Positions 1-12,280 of a stretch of DNA of 64,000 bases are shown piece by piece. Numbering within the stretch: position 1 is the first letter of the stretch; each line of letters opens with the position of its first letter. The stretch comes from Megascapheus bottae (Eukaryota > Chordata > Mammalia > Rodentia > Geomyidae): contig JANJXV010000191.1 of assembly GCA_024803745.1 (NCBI GenBank), positions 310,001-374,000 of the forward strand, given 5' to 3'. The position numbers and the translations under genes were made by a program. The notes beneath the pieces are model-generated. The model was given only the letters and a program-made list of their open reading frames with translations, was not told the origin of the DNA and made no database searches.

Positions 1-611
1 AATTGTATCTTGGACCTCCTGAAGCGCTCTCTCATATTTTCTAGATTTGGATTGACTCATTTTCTGTTCTTTATAATACCTAAATTATCTTCAGCCACGG
101 AAATTCTCTCCTCTGCAATGTCTAACCTGCTATCAAAGCTATCTACTTTATTTTTCATCTCCCTTGCTTCTAATTGCTCACTTTTGATGCCTTGCATCCC
201 TTGTTTTAGATCATGTATGGATTTCTTTATCTCCTTGATTTCCTTTTGAGTGGTTAGCTCAGTAGCTTTATTTTCTTTGGACATTTGATGGAGTTTGGTC
301 ACGTTTTTATTTGTGGATTCTTTGAATTCATCCATCTTTCTTTGAAAAACCTTTATTATGGCCTCCTTTATGGCTTCTTCTTTTTCACTTATCACCTTGT
401 TTTTGCTTTCCTCTTGTTCAGGTATGGCTTCCTCCATTATCTCTTTCTTTATATTTTCACATTTTTCATTAATGATGTTTATCAATTGCATTTGTGTAGC
501 ACTTGGAAGACTCTCCTCTAGGTTTGCCAGTGACTGTTCCATTGTCTGTTTACATTGAGGGGATGTTGTTTCTTGATTTGACATTTTTCTTGAGTTTCTT
601 GTTCTGCCCAT
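1..611 (-). pseudogene. L1 ORF1 fragment, frameshifted, cut by the window edge
   Basis: N-terminal 184 residues of an L1 ORF1 protein, the RNA-binding chaperone of the retrotransposon. The start at 611 matches the starts at 8040 and 40597 in the other two copies. The part present is the lysine/glutamate-rich coiled-coil region. The frame stops at 57. The intact copy at 39593-40597 has four extra bases at the matching place, and the copy at 7040-8040 shares this short deletion. The rest of the protein continues in another frame to the window edge. Inactive. Confidence 0.88.
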
Positions 612-1169
612 TTGAAAATGGGAGCAAGATTACTACTAAATACGATTATAGTTTTTCAGATATAACCAACCTAGACCTCTGTAGCTGGCAGAAACTAGAT
701 GTTTACAAGTTTTTATTGGTATTATCACTCTTTCTTTTTGTGCACTTACAGACCAGCCTAATACAACCACTGATAAGCGATTTATACCCAAAACAATAAG
801 CCTCTCAATCCAATCTCTATTGTCTTTAAGTCCCTCTGAGCCTAGAGAATGATTAACCACCTACATATACAATATTGCTCAACAGCCATCAAGTGTAGAT
901 CCGTGCAGTGTAAGGATTGAACGACGAGCAGAGGTCCAGAGATAGAAAAAAAGAATGACAGAGGTCAGGGGAGGTGCAAGAGGATTAACGTAGGAGTGTA
1001 AGAATATTGTAGTAATGAAGAAAAGTTATAGCATAAGGATTACTGACATAAGTTGGTAAGTAGGTAGCATATTTGAGTACAAAGTTTGGAAAGTATTAGA
1101 ATAAAACTTATGTGTTGCTGCACGACTAGCTCTTAGCCCAACCAGTGGCCTCACAGTGGACCATGGGAT
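612..1169 (-). mobile_element. L1 5' UTR-like segment
   Basis: About 560 bases directly upstream of ORF1 in L1 sense, repeated at 8041-8600 and 40598-41156. It ends where the RalGDS-like module starts in all three copies. A 74-codon frame (636-860, minus) keeps the same length in each copy. I call it L1 5' UTR because it always sits next to ORF1, but part of it could be flanking host DNA. Confidence 0.6.
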
Positions 1170-1282
1170 GGATCTGTTTTTCTTGTCTACGTTGAGGGAA
1201 TGGGCTATTTCACAAGATGCAGAAGCGAAGATTTCAGAAGCAAATGCTGTGAGTGAATGAGCTCATAAAAAGCATTTTTATT

Positions 1283-1484
1283 TTCTTTTATCTTTCTGCC
1301 AGTCTTGGGGCTTGAATTCAGGGCCTGAGCACTGTCCTCGGGTTTTCTCAAGTCTAGCCCTCTGCCACTTGAGCCACGGTGCCACATCTAGATTTTCTAT
1401 CTGTGTGATACTGAGCAATCAAACCCAGATCTTCATGGATGCTAGGCAAGCACTCTACCACTATGCCAAACTCTCAACCCTGAC
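1283..1484 (-). mobile_element. ID-like dimeric SINE
   Basis: On the minus strand it reads as a tRNA-Ala-derived unit: GTTTGGCATAGTGGTAGAGT (A-box region), then a B-box variant, then a second related monomer. Matching copies lie at 8714-8914 and 41270-41463, and the orthologous insertion sits inside the inverted module near 25262-25482. Confidence 0.8.
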
Positions 1485-1500
1485 ATAGTAATTATAAAGT

Positions 1501-1524
1501 CATCATCATCATCATCATCATCAT
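1501..1524. repeat. (CAT)8 microsatellite
   Basis: Eight CAT units. The matching tracts have 14 units near 8930-8972 and 4 units near 41486-41497. Confidence 0.95.
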
Positions 1525-1723
1525 ATCCAAATATCCTTTCTCCTACAAAGAATGAACACTTAACTGTGTGTAATGCTTTTTTTTAAATTTCACTAATTCT
1601 TCTGTGTTTTTCCCTCTTGCATTTTTTACACATGACAGCAAAGCTAATCATCAGGAAAAAATTGATTAGGATACAGAAACCTAATAATATCCTAGTAGAT
1701 TGACGTCAAAAATATGTGCAAGA

Positions 1724-1925
1724 TGGCCTGTGTGTTTGACCTAGTGGTAGAGTCCTTGGTAGGCTACCAAGCAGTAAGCCTCAGGTTTGATTCCTCATTA
1801 CCACATACATAGAAAACGCTGCAAGTGGTGCTGTGGCTCGGTGGGACAGCTAAAGCCTAAAGAAAGCCCAAGAACAATGTTCACACTCTGAGGTCAAGTC
1901 CCAAGACTAGCAAAAACAAAAAAAA
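1724..1925 (+). mobile_element. ID-like dimeric SINE
   Basis: Reads CCTAGTGGTAGAGTCCTTGG, then GGTTTGATTCC (B-box variant), then a second monomer and an A-rich tail. Copies at 9168-9370 and 41697-41900. Confidence 0.8.
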
Positions 1926-2328
1926 TTCGACAAGGGGCAAAATGCAGGCAGAGAAGGCACTGTGAAGCAAATGTTTTGTAAATGATGAGGGCAATATTGA
2001 CCCTTAAGTTAAGATCTTACCTAAGAAAGGCTCCTTGAGCCTGAGACCAGACTGGTAGTTGGGCCTAGTGGAAGACATTGGGATTGGACAAATAAGGTGT
2101 GCTGTATACTACATCCACATGTATATTGTGAGACTGGAGGAGAGATTCAGCCTCCAGTATGTCTTTGGTGAGGTCTTTTGTGAGCAAGGATCTTTGGTCA
2201 TTGGGCCCTGAAAGGTGACCCTGCCTACCTCACAATGGAACAGAATATGGAACCCTGGTAACCAAGCCACTGTAACTAACAACCAGCTCAAGCCAGCTCA
2301 CTTTGCCTGTGGCTCAGGAGGAAGAAGG

Positions 2329-2495
2329 ATGTTGCTGTGCTGTTGCCAAAGGTCAGGAAACTCGAGTCTCAGGCATGGAAGTTGTGGATGTCTTACTCGA
2401 AGATGTACATGCTAGATCATTGCCAAGCCACAAATCCAGTATAACAGAACTTTCTCTAAGAAGAAGGCCAGGAAAATCCAGGGCAACCAGATGAG
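2329..2495 (+). pseudogene. RalGDS-like exon 1 copy A, stop after 28 codons
   Basis: The ATG at 2329 opens a cysteine-rich N terminus, MLLCCCQRSG. The frame stops at 2415, but basic sequence continues to a donor-like site, ATGAG then GTAAAT, after 2495. The minus-strand exon at 24280-24447 is homologous and lies upstream of an exon with a RasGEF N-terminal (REM) domain, so I assign this as the first exon of the same RalGDS-like family. The assignment is by position and similarity inside this window. A short cysteine-rich N terminus fits my recollection of some RalGDS-like proteins but was not checked. There is no downstream exon on this strand, because L1 begins 57 bases later. Untranslatable as a gene. 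Confidence 0.5.
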
Positions 2496-2969
2496 GTAAA
2501 TTTCTAAGAAGAAATGTATTTGACCCCATCATCCTCCCCACACACTACAACTTCTTTTTTTTTCATTTTTTTATTGTAATTAGTAAAAGGGTTAGATGAT
2601 ATTTGCCAGATAGAAGGTTCATTAATTCACATACATTGATACCCTTTCACATGTCTTGGTACCCATTTCCCTCCAACCCCACACCCCCCACCCGTCTTGG
2701 TTTTCCCCCCTTCCCTATCAAATTTCAAATATCCAAATACAAATAAATTCAATATATCAGATAACAAAGTGAGATACTATACCAATATGGGATAACCAAG
2801 GGACAGCAAGCGAGATGAGAGACAACATAGTACATTAAGGACAACAATCATTCATTATATGGCTTTTGTGTCAATATCCTGGAGGTCCTTTCAATTAGCT
2901 TCACATTATATGGCCTTATATATGGCCTTTTGCTCTATTGCCAATCTCTGCTAGTAGAGCCCAAGGTTT

Positions 2970-5900
2970 CTACTGATTATGACGAATGAGGGAAACCACT
3001 GAGCCTAAGTTCCTTTGAGTCTGGCTTACTTCACTTAATATGATTTGTTCTAAGTCTTTCCATTTCCTAACAAATGGGGCGATGTCATTCTTTCTGACAG
3101 CAGCATAGAATTCCATTGTGTACAAATACCACAACTTGTTGATCCACTCATCAACTGAGGGACATCTGGGTTGGTTCCATATCTTTGCTATGGTGAATAG
3201 TGCTGCAATGAACATTGTTGTGCTAGTGGGTTTAGTATGCCCTTGTTTCTGGATTGTTGGGTAAATGCCAAGTACTGGAATTGCTGGGTCATAGGGGAGT
3301 TGTATGTTTAGCGTTTTGAGGCACTGCCGCACTGCTTTCCATAGTGGTTGAACGAGTTTGCACTCCCACCAACAGTGTAGTAGTGATCCCTCCTGACCAC
3401 ATCCCCTCCAGCATCTGTTGTCATTCGTTTTCCTGATCCTGGCCATTCTAACTGGAGTTAGGTGGAATCTTAGACTTGTTTTGATTTGCATTTCTTTTAT
3501 GACCAGAGATGTTGAGCATTTCTTCATGTGTCTATAGGCCATTTTTGTTTCTTCTTCAGAGAAGACTATCTTTAAGTCTTTGGACCATTTTGTAATGGGA
3601 TGGGTGTTACTTTGGAGGTTAGTTTTGGAGTGATTCAATTTTTGAGTTGTTGATATATTTTAGATATGAGGCCTTGTTCCGTTGTTTGGGTGGTGAAGAT
3701 CTTCTCCCACTCTGTAGGCTTCCTGATTAGTTTACTAGCTATATCCGTTGCCATACAAAAGCTCTGCAGTTTAGTGCAGTCCCACTTATCCAGCCTTTCT
3801 CTGATTTGTTGTGATTCTTGGTCCTTATTAAGAAAGTTTCGACCTGTACCAAGGAGGCCTAGTGTATCTCCTATTCCTTCCTGTAAACTTTTCAGTGTGT
3901 CAGCTTTTACCTCCACGTCTTTGATCCATTTGGAGTTAATTCTAGTGCAAGGTGACAAAGAAGGATCCAACTTTAGTTTTCTGCAGGTGTTTAAGCAGTT
4001 CTGCCAGCACAACTTGTTGAAGAGGCTATCTTTCTTCCGTTCTATTTTTTTGGCTCCCTGGTCAAAGATTAGGTGGCCATAGATCTGTGGTGTAATATCT
4101 GGGTCCGCAGTTCTACTCCATTGGACTTCAGGCCTGTTCTTGTGCCAGTACCAAGCTGTTTTGAGAATTATAGCTCTGTAATAGAGCCTTAAGTTTGGAA
4201 TTGAAATTCCTCCAGCGCTGTTCTTTCTGCTAAGAAGTGTTTTTGCTATACGGGGTCTTTTATTATTCCATATGAAATTTTGAATTGCCTCTTCTGTGTC
4301 TTTAAAGAATGACATTGGGATGTTGATGGGTATTACATTGAATTTGTAGATAGCCCTTGGCAAGATTGTCATTTTCACAATGTTGATTCTTCCAATCCAG
4401 GAGCACGGGAGGTTTTTCCATTTCCTTAGTTCTGCTTTAATTTCCTTTTTTAGGGTTTTAAAGTTTTCATCTAAACGGTCCTTTACATTCTTAGTTAAGC
4501 TAATTGCTAGGTACTTTATTTTCTTTGAGGCTATTGTGAAAGGATTTTCTTTCCTGATTATTGCCTCGTTCCTCTCAGTGTTGGTGTAAAGTAAGGCAGT
4601 TGATTTGTGAGGGTTGATTTTATGGCCTGCTACCCTTCCAAAGCTTTGAATCAGCTCAAGGAGCTTGGGAGTAGAGTCTATAGGATTCTTTAAATACAGA
4701 ATCATGTCATCTGCAAAGAGGGATAGTGTTATTTCCTCTTTCCCTACTTGGATCCCCTTTATGCTTGCTTCTTGCCTTATTGCACTGCCTAGGAATTCTA
4801 GTACTATGTTAAAAAGGAGTGGAGAGAGTGGGCATCCTTGTCTCGTTCCTGATTTTAGAGGGAATGGCTTTAGATTTTCACCATTAAGTATAATACTAGC
4901 AGTGGGTTTCTCATACACAGCCTTTATTACATTGAGAAATGTTCCATGGATTCCTAGTTTCTCCACATCTTTTAACATAAAGGGGTTTTGGATCTTGTCA
5001 AATGCCTTTTCCGCATCTATTGAGACAATCATGTGATTTTATCCCTGCTCCTGTTGATGTGTTGAATTATATTAATTGATTTGTGTATGTTGAACCAGCT
5101 TTGCCTCCCTGTGATGAATCCAGTTTGATCATAGTGTATATTTTTTTGATGAGTTGTTGTAGACGGTTGGCCAGTATTTTGTTGAGAAGTTTTGCATCGA
5201 GGTTCATCAAAGAAATGGGTCTATAGATCTCTTTCTTTGATGAATCTCTGTCTGGTTTGGGGATGAGGGATAGGCTGGCTTCACAGAATCAGTTTGGTAA
5301 AGAACCTTCATTTTCAATTTCGTTGAAGAGCTTGAGGAGTATTGGTGTGAGCTCTGCTTTGAAGACCTTATAGAATTCAGCTCTGAATCCATCTGGCCCT
5401 GGGCTCTTTTTAAGTGGAAGTTGTCTAATTTCCATTTCTATTTCAGAGCTTGAAATAGGCCTGTTGAGTTGGGTTAGCTCTTCCTGGTTCAGTGTGTGTA
5501 TGTTAATATTGTCTAGGAATTCATCCATTTCTTCTAGATTTTCAAATTTGTTGGCGTAAAGGTTTGAGAAGTATTCCCTCATGATATTCTGGATCTTGGT
5601 AATTTCTGTCGTGATATTACCATTTTCATCTGCGATTTTGTTTATTTCGATATGCTCTCTTCTTTTTTCGGTAAGATTTGCTAAGGGCTTGTCAATTTTG
5701 TTAATTCTTTCAAGAACCAACTCCTTGTTTTGTTGATTCTTTCTATAGTTTTTTTATTCCAAATCATTTAATTCTGCTTTGATTTTAATAATTTGCTTTC
5801 TCCTAATGGGTTTAGGGTTGGTTTGTTGCTCTTTTTCCAGGAGGTTAAGGTGAGACATTAACTAGTTGGTTTGCCATTTTTCCAACTTGCTGTTGTAGGC

Positions 5901-6811
5901 ACTCCGCGCTATAAATTTTCCTCTGAGTACTGCCTTTGTTGTGTCCCTAAGGAGTTGATATTTGAGTGCTCCTTATTGTTAAATTTCATAAACAGTTGGA
6001 TATCTGTTCTGATCTCTTCGATTACCCATTGTTTTTGATTCAACAATGTGTGGTTCAGTCTCCATGAGTTACAGGGTTTTCTTTGGTGGAGATGTGTGTT
6101 CAGCTCCAATTTGATGCCTTTATGGTCTGAGAGTGTGCATGGAATAATTTCAGTGTTTCTGAATCTGTCCAGGTTTGCTTTATGGCCTAAGATGTGGTCT
6201 GTTTTGGAAAATGTTCCATGTGCTGCTGAGAAAAACGTATATTGTGATGTTACTGGGTGGAATATTCTGCAGATGTCTGTTAGATCTAGTTGGTCTATAT
6301 AGTTGTTCAGTTCTAAGGTTTCTCTGTTGAGTTTTTGCCTTGTTGATCTGTCCATAGGTGAGAGTGGTGTGTTAAACTCACCAACGATCACTGTATTTCG
6401 ATGTATGTATGGTTTCAGTGTAAGTAAAGTTTGCTTGATGAAGTTTGGAGCTCCGGGATTGGGTGTGTAAATATTTAGGATTGTTATGTCTTCCGGGAGG
6501 AAAGATCCCTTTAGTAGTATGTAGTAACCTTCTTTGTCTTTTCTTACTAATTTTAGTTTGAAGTCTATTTTATCTGATATGAGGATGGCAACTCTAGCCT
6601 GTTTATGGGGGCAGTTAGCTTGATAGAGTTTATTCCAACCTCTCACTTTCAATAGATGATTGTTTTTGGGTAAGATGTGTGTCTCGAAGTCAGCAGAACG
6701 ATGGCTCTTGCTTTTTGATCCAACTAGACAACCTATGCCGTTTAATTGGAGAGTTAAGTCCATTGATATTGAGAGTTAGGATTGAGAGATATTTATTAGT
6801 TCCTACCATTT
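2970..6811 (-). pseudogene. L1 ORF2 (endonuclease/reverse transcriptase), broken
   Basis: The product would nick target DNA and reverse-transcribe L1 RNA. From the ATG at 6811 to the stop at 2970 is about 1280 codons, the usual ORF2 length. The apurinic-type endonuclease region is near 6811-6080. The reverse-transcriptase region carries [13 protein letters not shown] and the catalytic [12 protein letters not shown] near 4715. A C-terminal cysteine motif reads [14 protein letters not shown] near 3375-3415. The frame is split into pieces (6763-5909, 5720-5289, 5032-3635, 3638-2970) by frameshifts and stops, including a stop near 6690. Inactive. Confidence 0.9.
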
Positions 6812-7039
6812 TAAAAGCTTTTAGTAGGGCCTGTGTCTTGACAGTTCTTGTGGTCCTTAGATGGTATGCTGTTTAGGTGCCATTTCTTTCCCTATATTGC
6901 ATTTATTTTGGTTTTCTATGTATAGAGCATCTTTGAGAATTCTATGTAGTGTTGGTTTTGTTTCGACATATTGTTGTAGCTTTTCCCTGGAATGGAATGT
7001 TTTTATTTTTCCCTCAGTTATGAATGAGAGCTTAGCTGG

Positions 7040-8040
7040 CTACAGTATTCTTGGTTGGTAGTTATTTGATATAAGGGCATGACATATATGCTTCCAGTCA
7101 CTTCGTGCTTGCATGGTCTCTGCTGAGAAATCTGGGGTTATTCTGATTGGTTTGCCTTTGTAGGTTACTGATCCCTTTTCCCTGGCTGCCTTTAGGATCT
7201 TTCCTTTCGTTTCTATTGATCCAGTTCGGATCACAATGTGGCGGTGGGATGTTCTTTTCTGGTCAGGTCTGTTTGGGGTTCTAAAAGCTTCTCGTATCTG
7301 GATGGGCCTGCCCTTCTGGATATTTGGGAAATTCTGTGAGATGATTCCCTGAAGTATATTTCCAAATCCATTGACCTCTTTCTCTACGCCCTCCTCAGTA
7401 CCAACTAGCCTTAAATTAGGCTTCCTAATTGTATCTCTGACCTCCTGAAGCGCTCTCTCATATTTCCTAGATTTGGATTGACTCATTTTCTGTTCTTTTT
7501 AATACCTAAATTATCTTCAGCCACGGAAATTCTCTCCTCTGCAATGTCTAACCTGCTATCAAAGCTATCTACTTTATTTTTCATCTCCCTTGCTTCTAAT
7601 TGCTCACTTTTGATGCCTTGCATCCCTTGTTTTAGATCATGTATGGATTTCTTTATCTCCTTGATTTCCTTTTGAGTGGTTAGCTCAGTAGCTTTATTTT
7701 CTTTGGACATTTGCTGGAGTTTGGTCACGTTTTTATTTGTGGATTCTTTGAATTCATCCATCTTTCTTTGAAAAACCTTTATTATGGCCTCCTTTATGGC
7801 TTCTTCTTTTTCACTTATCACCTTGTTTTTGCTTTCCTCTTGTTCAGGTATGGCTTCCTCCATTATCTCTTTCTTTATATTTTCACATTTTTCATTAATG
7901 ATGTTTATCAATTGCATTTGTGTAGCAATTGGAAGACTCTCCTCTAGGTTTGCCAGTGACTGTTCCATTGTCTGTTTACATTGGGTGGGGGATGTTGTTT
8001 CTTGATTTGACATTTTTCTTGAGTTTCTTGTTCTGCCCAT
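7040..8040 (-). pseudogene. L1 ORF1, frameshifted in the middle
   Basis: The start at 8040 is shared with the intact copy. The first 185 residues form the charged coiled-coil region and stop at 7483. The RNA-recognition and C-terminal domains lie in another frame (7040-7486, with LRLVGTEEG and HIVIRTGSIETKGKILKAAR). The same short deletion, relative to 39593-40597, is present in the fragment at 1-611. Confidence 0.9.
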
Positions 8041-8929
8041 TTGAAAATGGGAGCAAGATTACTACTAAATACGATTATAGTTTTTCAGATATAACCAACC
8101 TAGACCCCTATAGCTGGCAGACACTAGATGTTCACAAGTTTTGATTTTTATTATCACTCTTTCTTTTTGTGCACTTACAGACCAGCCTAATACAACCACT
8201 GATAAGTGATTTATACCCAAAACAATAAGCCTCTCAATCCAATCTCTATTGTCTTTAAGTCCCTCTGAGCCTAGAGAATAATTAACCACCTACATATACA
8301 ATATTTCTCAACAGCCATCAAGTGTAGATCCGTGGAGTATAAGGGTTGAAAGACGAGCAGAGGTCCAGGGATAGAAAAAAAGAATGAGAGAGGTCAGGGG
8401 AGGTGCAAGAGGATTAACGTAGGGGTGTAAGAATATTGTAGTAATGAAGAAAAGTTATAGCATAAGGATAACTGACATAAGTTGGTAAGTAGGTAGCATA
8501 TTTGAGTACAAAGTTTGGAAAGTATTAGAATAAAACTTATGTGTTGCTGCACGACTAGCTCTTAGCCCAACCAGTGGCCTCACAGTGGACCATGGGATGG
8601 ATCTGTTTTTCTTGTCTACGTTGAGAGAAAGGGGTATTTCACAAGATGCAGAAGCGAAGATTTCAGAAGCAAATGCTGTGAGTGAATTAGCTCGTAAAAA
8701 GCATTTTTATCTTCTTTTATCTTTCTGCCAGTCTTGGGGCTTGAATTCAGGGCCTGAGCACTGTCCTCCGGTTTTCTCAAGTCTAGCCCTCTGCCACTTG
8801 AGCCACAGTGCCACATCTAGATTTTCTATCTATGTGGTACTGAGCAATCAAACCCAGATCTTCATGGATGCTAGGCAAACACTCTACCACTATGCCAAAC
8901 TCTCAACCCTGACATAGTAATTATAAAGC

Positions 8930-8971
<42 letters not shown>

Positions 8972-8972
8972 A
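8930..8972. repeat. (CAT)14 microsatellite
   Basis: Fourteen CAT units, the longest of the three matching tracts. Confidence 0.95.
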
Positions 8973-9772
8973 TCCAAATATCCTTTCTCCTACAAAGAAT
9001 GAACACTTAACTGTGGCTAATGCTTTTTTTTTAATTTCACTAATTCTTCTGTGTTTTTCCCTCTTGCATTTTTTGCACATGACAGCAAAGCTAATCATCA
9101 GGAAAAAATTAATTAGGATACAGAATCCTAATAATATCCTAGTAGATTGACGTCAAAAATATGTGCAAGATGCCCTGTGTGTTTGACCTAGTGGTAGAGT
9201 ACTTGGCTACCAAGCAATAAGCCTCAGGTTTGATTCCTCATTACCACATACATAGAAAACGGTGCAAGTGGTGCTGTGGCTCGGTGGGACAGCTAAAGCC
9301 TAAAGAAAGCCCAAGAACAATGTTCACACTCTGAGGTCAAGTCCCACGAGTAGCAAAAACAAAAAAAAATTCGACAAGGGGCAAAATGCAGGCAGAGAAG
9401 GCACTGTGAAGCCAATGTTTTCTAAAGGATGAGGGCAATATTGACCCTTATGTTTGGATCTTACCTAAGAAAGGCTCCTTGAGCCTGAGACCAGACTGGT
9501 AGTTGGGCCTAGTGGAAGACATTGGGATTGGACGAATAAGGTGTGCTGTATACTACAACCACATGTATATTGTGAGATTGGAGGAGAGATTCAGCCTCCA
9601 GTATGTCTTTCGTGAGGTCTTTTGTGAGCAAGGATCTTTGGTCATTGGGCCCTGAAAGGTGACCCTGCCTCCCTCACAATGGAACAGAATATGGAACCCT
9701 GGTAACCAAGCCACTGTAACTAACAACCAGCTCAAGCCAGCTCACTTGGCCTGTGGCTCAGGAGGAAGAAAG

Positions 9773-9939
9773 ATGTTCCTGTGCTGTTGCCAAAGGTCAG
9801 GAAACTCGAGTCTCAGGCATGGAAGTTGTGGATGTCTTACTCGAAGATGTACATGCTAGATCATTGCCAAGCCACAAATCCAGTATAACAGAACTTTCTC
9901 TAAGAAGAAGGCCAGGAAAATCCAGGGCAACCAGATGAG
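9773..9939 (+). pseudogene. RalGDS-like exon 1 copy B
   Basis: The ATG at 9773 gives MFLCCCQRSG and stops at 9859. The donor-like GTAAAT follows 9939. Copies B and C share phenylalanine at residue 2, where copy A has leucine. It shares the TAG stop after codon 28 with the other direct copies, so the stop predates the duplication. L1 follows 58 bases later. Confidence 0.5.
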
Positions 9940-9997
9940 GTAAATTTCTAAGAAGAAATGTATTTGACCCCATCATCCTCCCCACACTCTACAACTT

Positions 9998-12280
9998 TCT
10001 TTTTTTTTCATTTTTTTATTGTAATTAGTAAAAGGGTTAGATGATATTTGCCAGATAGAAGGTGCATTAATTCACATACATTGATACCCTTTCACATGTC
10101 TTGGTACCCATTTCCCTCCAACCCCACACCCACCACCCGTCTTGGTTTTCCCCCCTTCCCTATCAAATTTCAAATATCCAAATACAAATAAATTCAATAT
10201 ATCAGATAACAAAGTGAGATACTATACCAATATGGGATAACCAAGGGACAGCAAGCGAGATGAGAGACAACATAGTACATTAAGGACAACAATCATTCAT
10301 TATATGGCTTTTGTGTCAATATCCTGGAGGTCCTTTCAATTAGCTTCACATTATATGGCCTTATATATGGCCTTTTGCTCTATTGACAATCTCTGCTAGT
10401 AGAGCCCAAGGTTTCTACTGATTATGACGAATGAGGGAAACCACTGAGCCTAAGTTCCTTTGAGTCTGGCTTACTTCACTTAATATGATTTGTTCTAAGT
10501 CTTTCCATTTCCTAACAAATGGGGCGATGTCATTCTTTCTGACAGCAGCATAGAATTCCATTGTGTACAAATACCACAACTTGTTGATCCACTCATCAAC
10601 TGAGGGACATCTGGGTTGGTTCCATATCTTTGCTATGGTGAATAGTGCTGCAATGAACATTGTTGTGCTAGTGGGTTTAGTATGCCCTTGTTTCTGGATT
10701 GTTGGGTAAATGCCAAGTAGTGGAATTGCTGGGTCATAGGGGAGTTCTATTTTTTGCCTTTTGAGGCACTGCCGCACTGCTTTCCATAGTGGTTGAACGA
10801 GTTTGCACTCCAATCAACAGTGTAGTAGTGATCCCTCCTGGCCACATCGCCTCCAGTATCTGTTGTCATTCATTTTCCTGATCCTGGCCATTCTAACTGG
10901 AGTGAGGTGGAATCTTAGAGTTGTTTTGATTTGCATTTCTTTTATGACCAGAGATGTTGAGCATTTCTTCATGTGTCTATACGCCATTTTTGTTTCTTCT
11001 TCAGAGAAGACTCTCGTAAGTCTTTGGCCCATTTTTAATGGGATGGGTGTTACTTTGGAGGTTAGTTTTGGAGTGATTCAATTTTTTGAGTTGTTGATAT
11101 ATTTTAGATAGGAGGCCTTTTTCCGTTGTTTGGTTGGTGAAGATCTTCTCCCACTCTGTAGGCTTCCTGATTAGTTTACTAGCTATATCCGTTGCCATAC
11201 AAAAGCTCTGCAGTTTAATGCAGTCCCACTTTTCCAGCCTTTCTCTGATTTGTTGTGATTCTTGGTCCTTATTAAGAAAGTTTCGACCTGTGCCAAGGAG
11301 GCCTAGTGTATCTCCTATTCCTTCCTGTAAACTTTTCAGTGTGTCAGCTTTTACCTCCAGGTCTTTGATCCATTATGAGTTAATTCTAGTGCAAGGTGAC
11401 AAAGAAGGATCCAACTTTAGTTTTCTGCAGGTGTTTAACCAGTTCTGCCAGCACAACTTGTTGAAGAGGCTATCTTTCTTCCATTCTATTTTTTTGGCTC
11501 CCTGGTCAAAGATTAGGTGGCCATAGGTCTGTGGTTTAATATCTGGGTCCGCAGTTCTACTCCAATGGACTTCAGGCCTGTTCTTGTGCCAGTAACAAGC
11601 TGTTTTGAGAATTATAGCTCTGTAAGAGAGTCTTAAGTTTGGAATTAAAATTCCTCCAGCTCTGTTCTTTCTGCTAAGAAGTATTTTTGCTCTACGGGGT
11701 CTTTTATTATTCCATATGAAATTTTGAATTGCCTCTTCTATTTCTTTAAAGAATGACATTGGGATGTTGATTGGTATTACATTGAATTTGTAAATACCCC
11801 TTGGCAAGATTGTCATTTTCACAATGTTGATTCTTCCAATCCAGGAGCATGGGAGGTTTTTCCATTTCCTTAGTTCTGCTTTTATTTCCTTTTTTGTGGT
11901 TTTAAAGTTTTCATCTAAACGGTCCTTTACATTCTTATTTAAGCTAATTGCTAGGTACTTTATTTTCTTTGAGGCTACTGTGAAAGGAATTTCTTTCCTG
12001 ATTATTGCCTCGTTCCTCTCAGTGTTGGCGTAAAGTAAGGTAGTTGATTTGTGAGGGTTCATTTTATGGCCTGTTACCCTTCCAAATCTTTGAATCAGCT
12101 CAAGGAGCTTGGGAGTAGAATCTATAGGATTCTTTAAATACAGAATCATGTCATTGGCAAAGAGGGATAGTTTTATTTCCTCTTTCCCTACTTGGATCCC
12201 CTTTATGCTTGCTTCTTGCCTTATTGCACTGCCTAGGAATTCTAGTACTATGTTAAAAAGGAGTGGAGGGAGTGGGCATC
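9998..12280 (-). mobile_element. LINE-1, 5'-truncated in the RT region
   Basis: 3' end, 3' UTR (about 10000-10414) and ORF2 C-terminal half (10415-12280). The L1 sequence stops at GGGCATC at 12280, just upstream in L1 sense of the FADD box, and unrelated sequence follows. The same right edge occurs at 46380. Confidence 0.9.
10415..12280 (-). pseudogene. L1 ORF2 C-terminal fragment
   Basis: Frames at 12149-11373, 11198-11001, 11032-10814 and 10813-10415 cover the region after the FADD box, the thumb and the cysteine motif. The FADD box itself is damaged: the codon for the first catalytic residues reads differently from copies A and C, so the long frame begins at MILYLKNP. Several frameshifts. 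Inactive. Confidence 0.88.

Larger units (their letters stand above)
1170..2552 (+). repeat. RalGDS-like 5' module, direct copy A
   Basis: Low-copy host segment of about 1.4 kb. It contains a reverse ID-dimer SINE, a CAT microsatellite, a forward ID-dimer SINE and a pseudo-exon at 2329-2495. Near-identical copies lie at 8601-9997 and 41157-42524. A more diverged inverted relative, sharing the first SINE, lies at 24280-25590 and 58221-59560. The 3' end of an L1 abuts its right edge. The inverted relative continues without an L1 at that point, so the L1 appears to have inserted there. Confidence 0.8.
2553..8600 (-). mobile_element. Full-length LINE-1, inactive
   Basis: In L1 sense it has a 5' UTR-like segment (8600-8041), ORF1 (8040-7040), ORF2 (6811-2970), a 3' UTR (2969 to about 2570) with a purine-rich tract, and an A-rich tail seen as poly-T at 2553-2577. 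The total of about 6.05 kb is normal for a mammalian L1. Both ORFs are interrupted. The 5' end joins the next RalGDS-like module rather than the continuation of the module on the 3' side, so the element sits inside a tandem duplication junction. Confidence 0.9.
8601..9997 (+). repeat. RalGDS-like 5' module, direct copy B
   Basis: Tandem counterpart of 1170-2552. It holds a reverse ID dimer (8714-8914), (CAT)14 (8930-8972) and a forward ID dimer (9168-9370). It differs from copy A by scattered substitutions and the microsatellite length. Confidence 0.85.

Noticed and set aside
503..799. Plus-strand frames opposite L1 ORF1 and ORF2, several above 90 codons
   Set aside because: Antisense shadows of L1 coding sequence, repeated at every L1 copy.
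8871..9098. Minus-strand frame with a run of aspartates
   Set aside because: The aspartate run is the CAT microsatellite read in one frame, and the rest is SINE and intergenic DNA.
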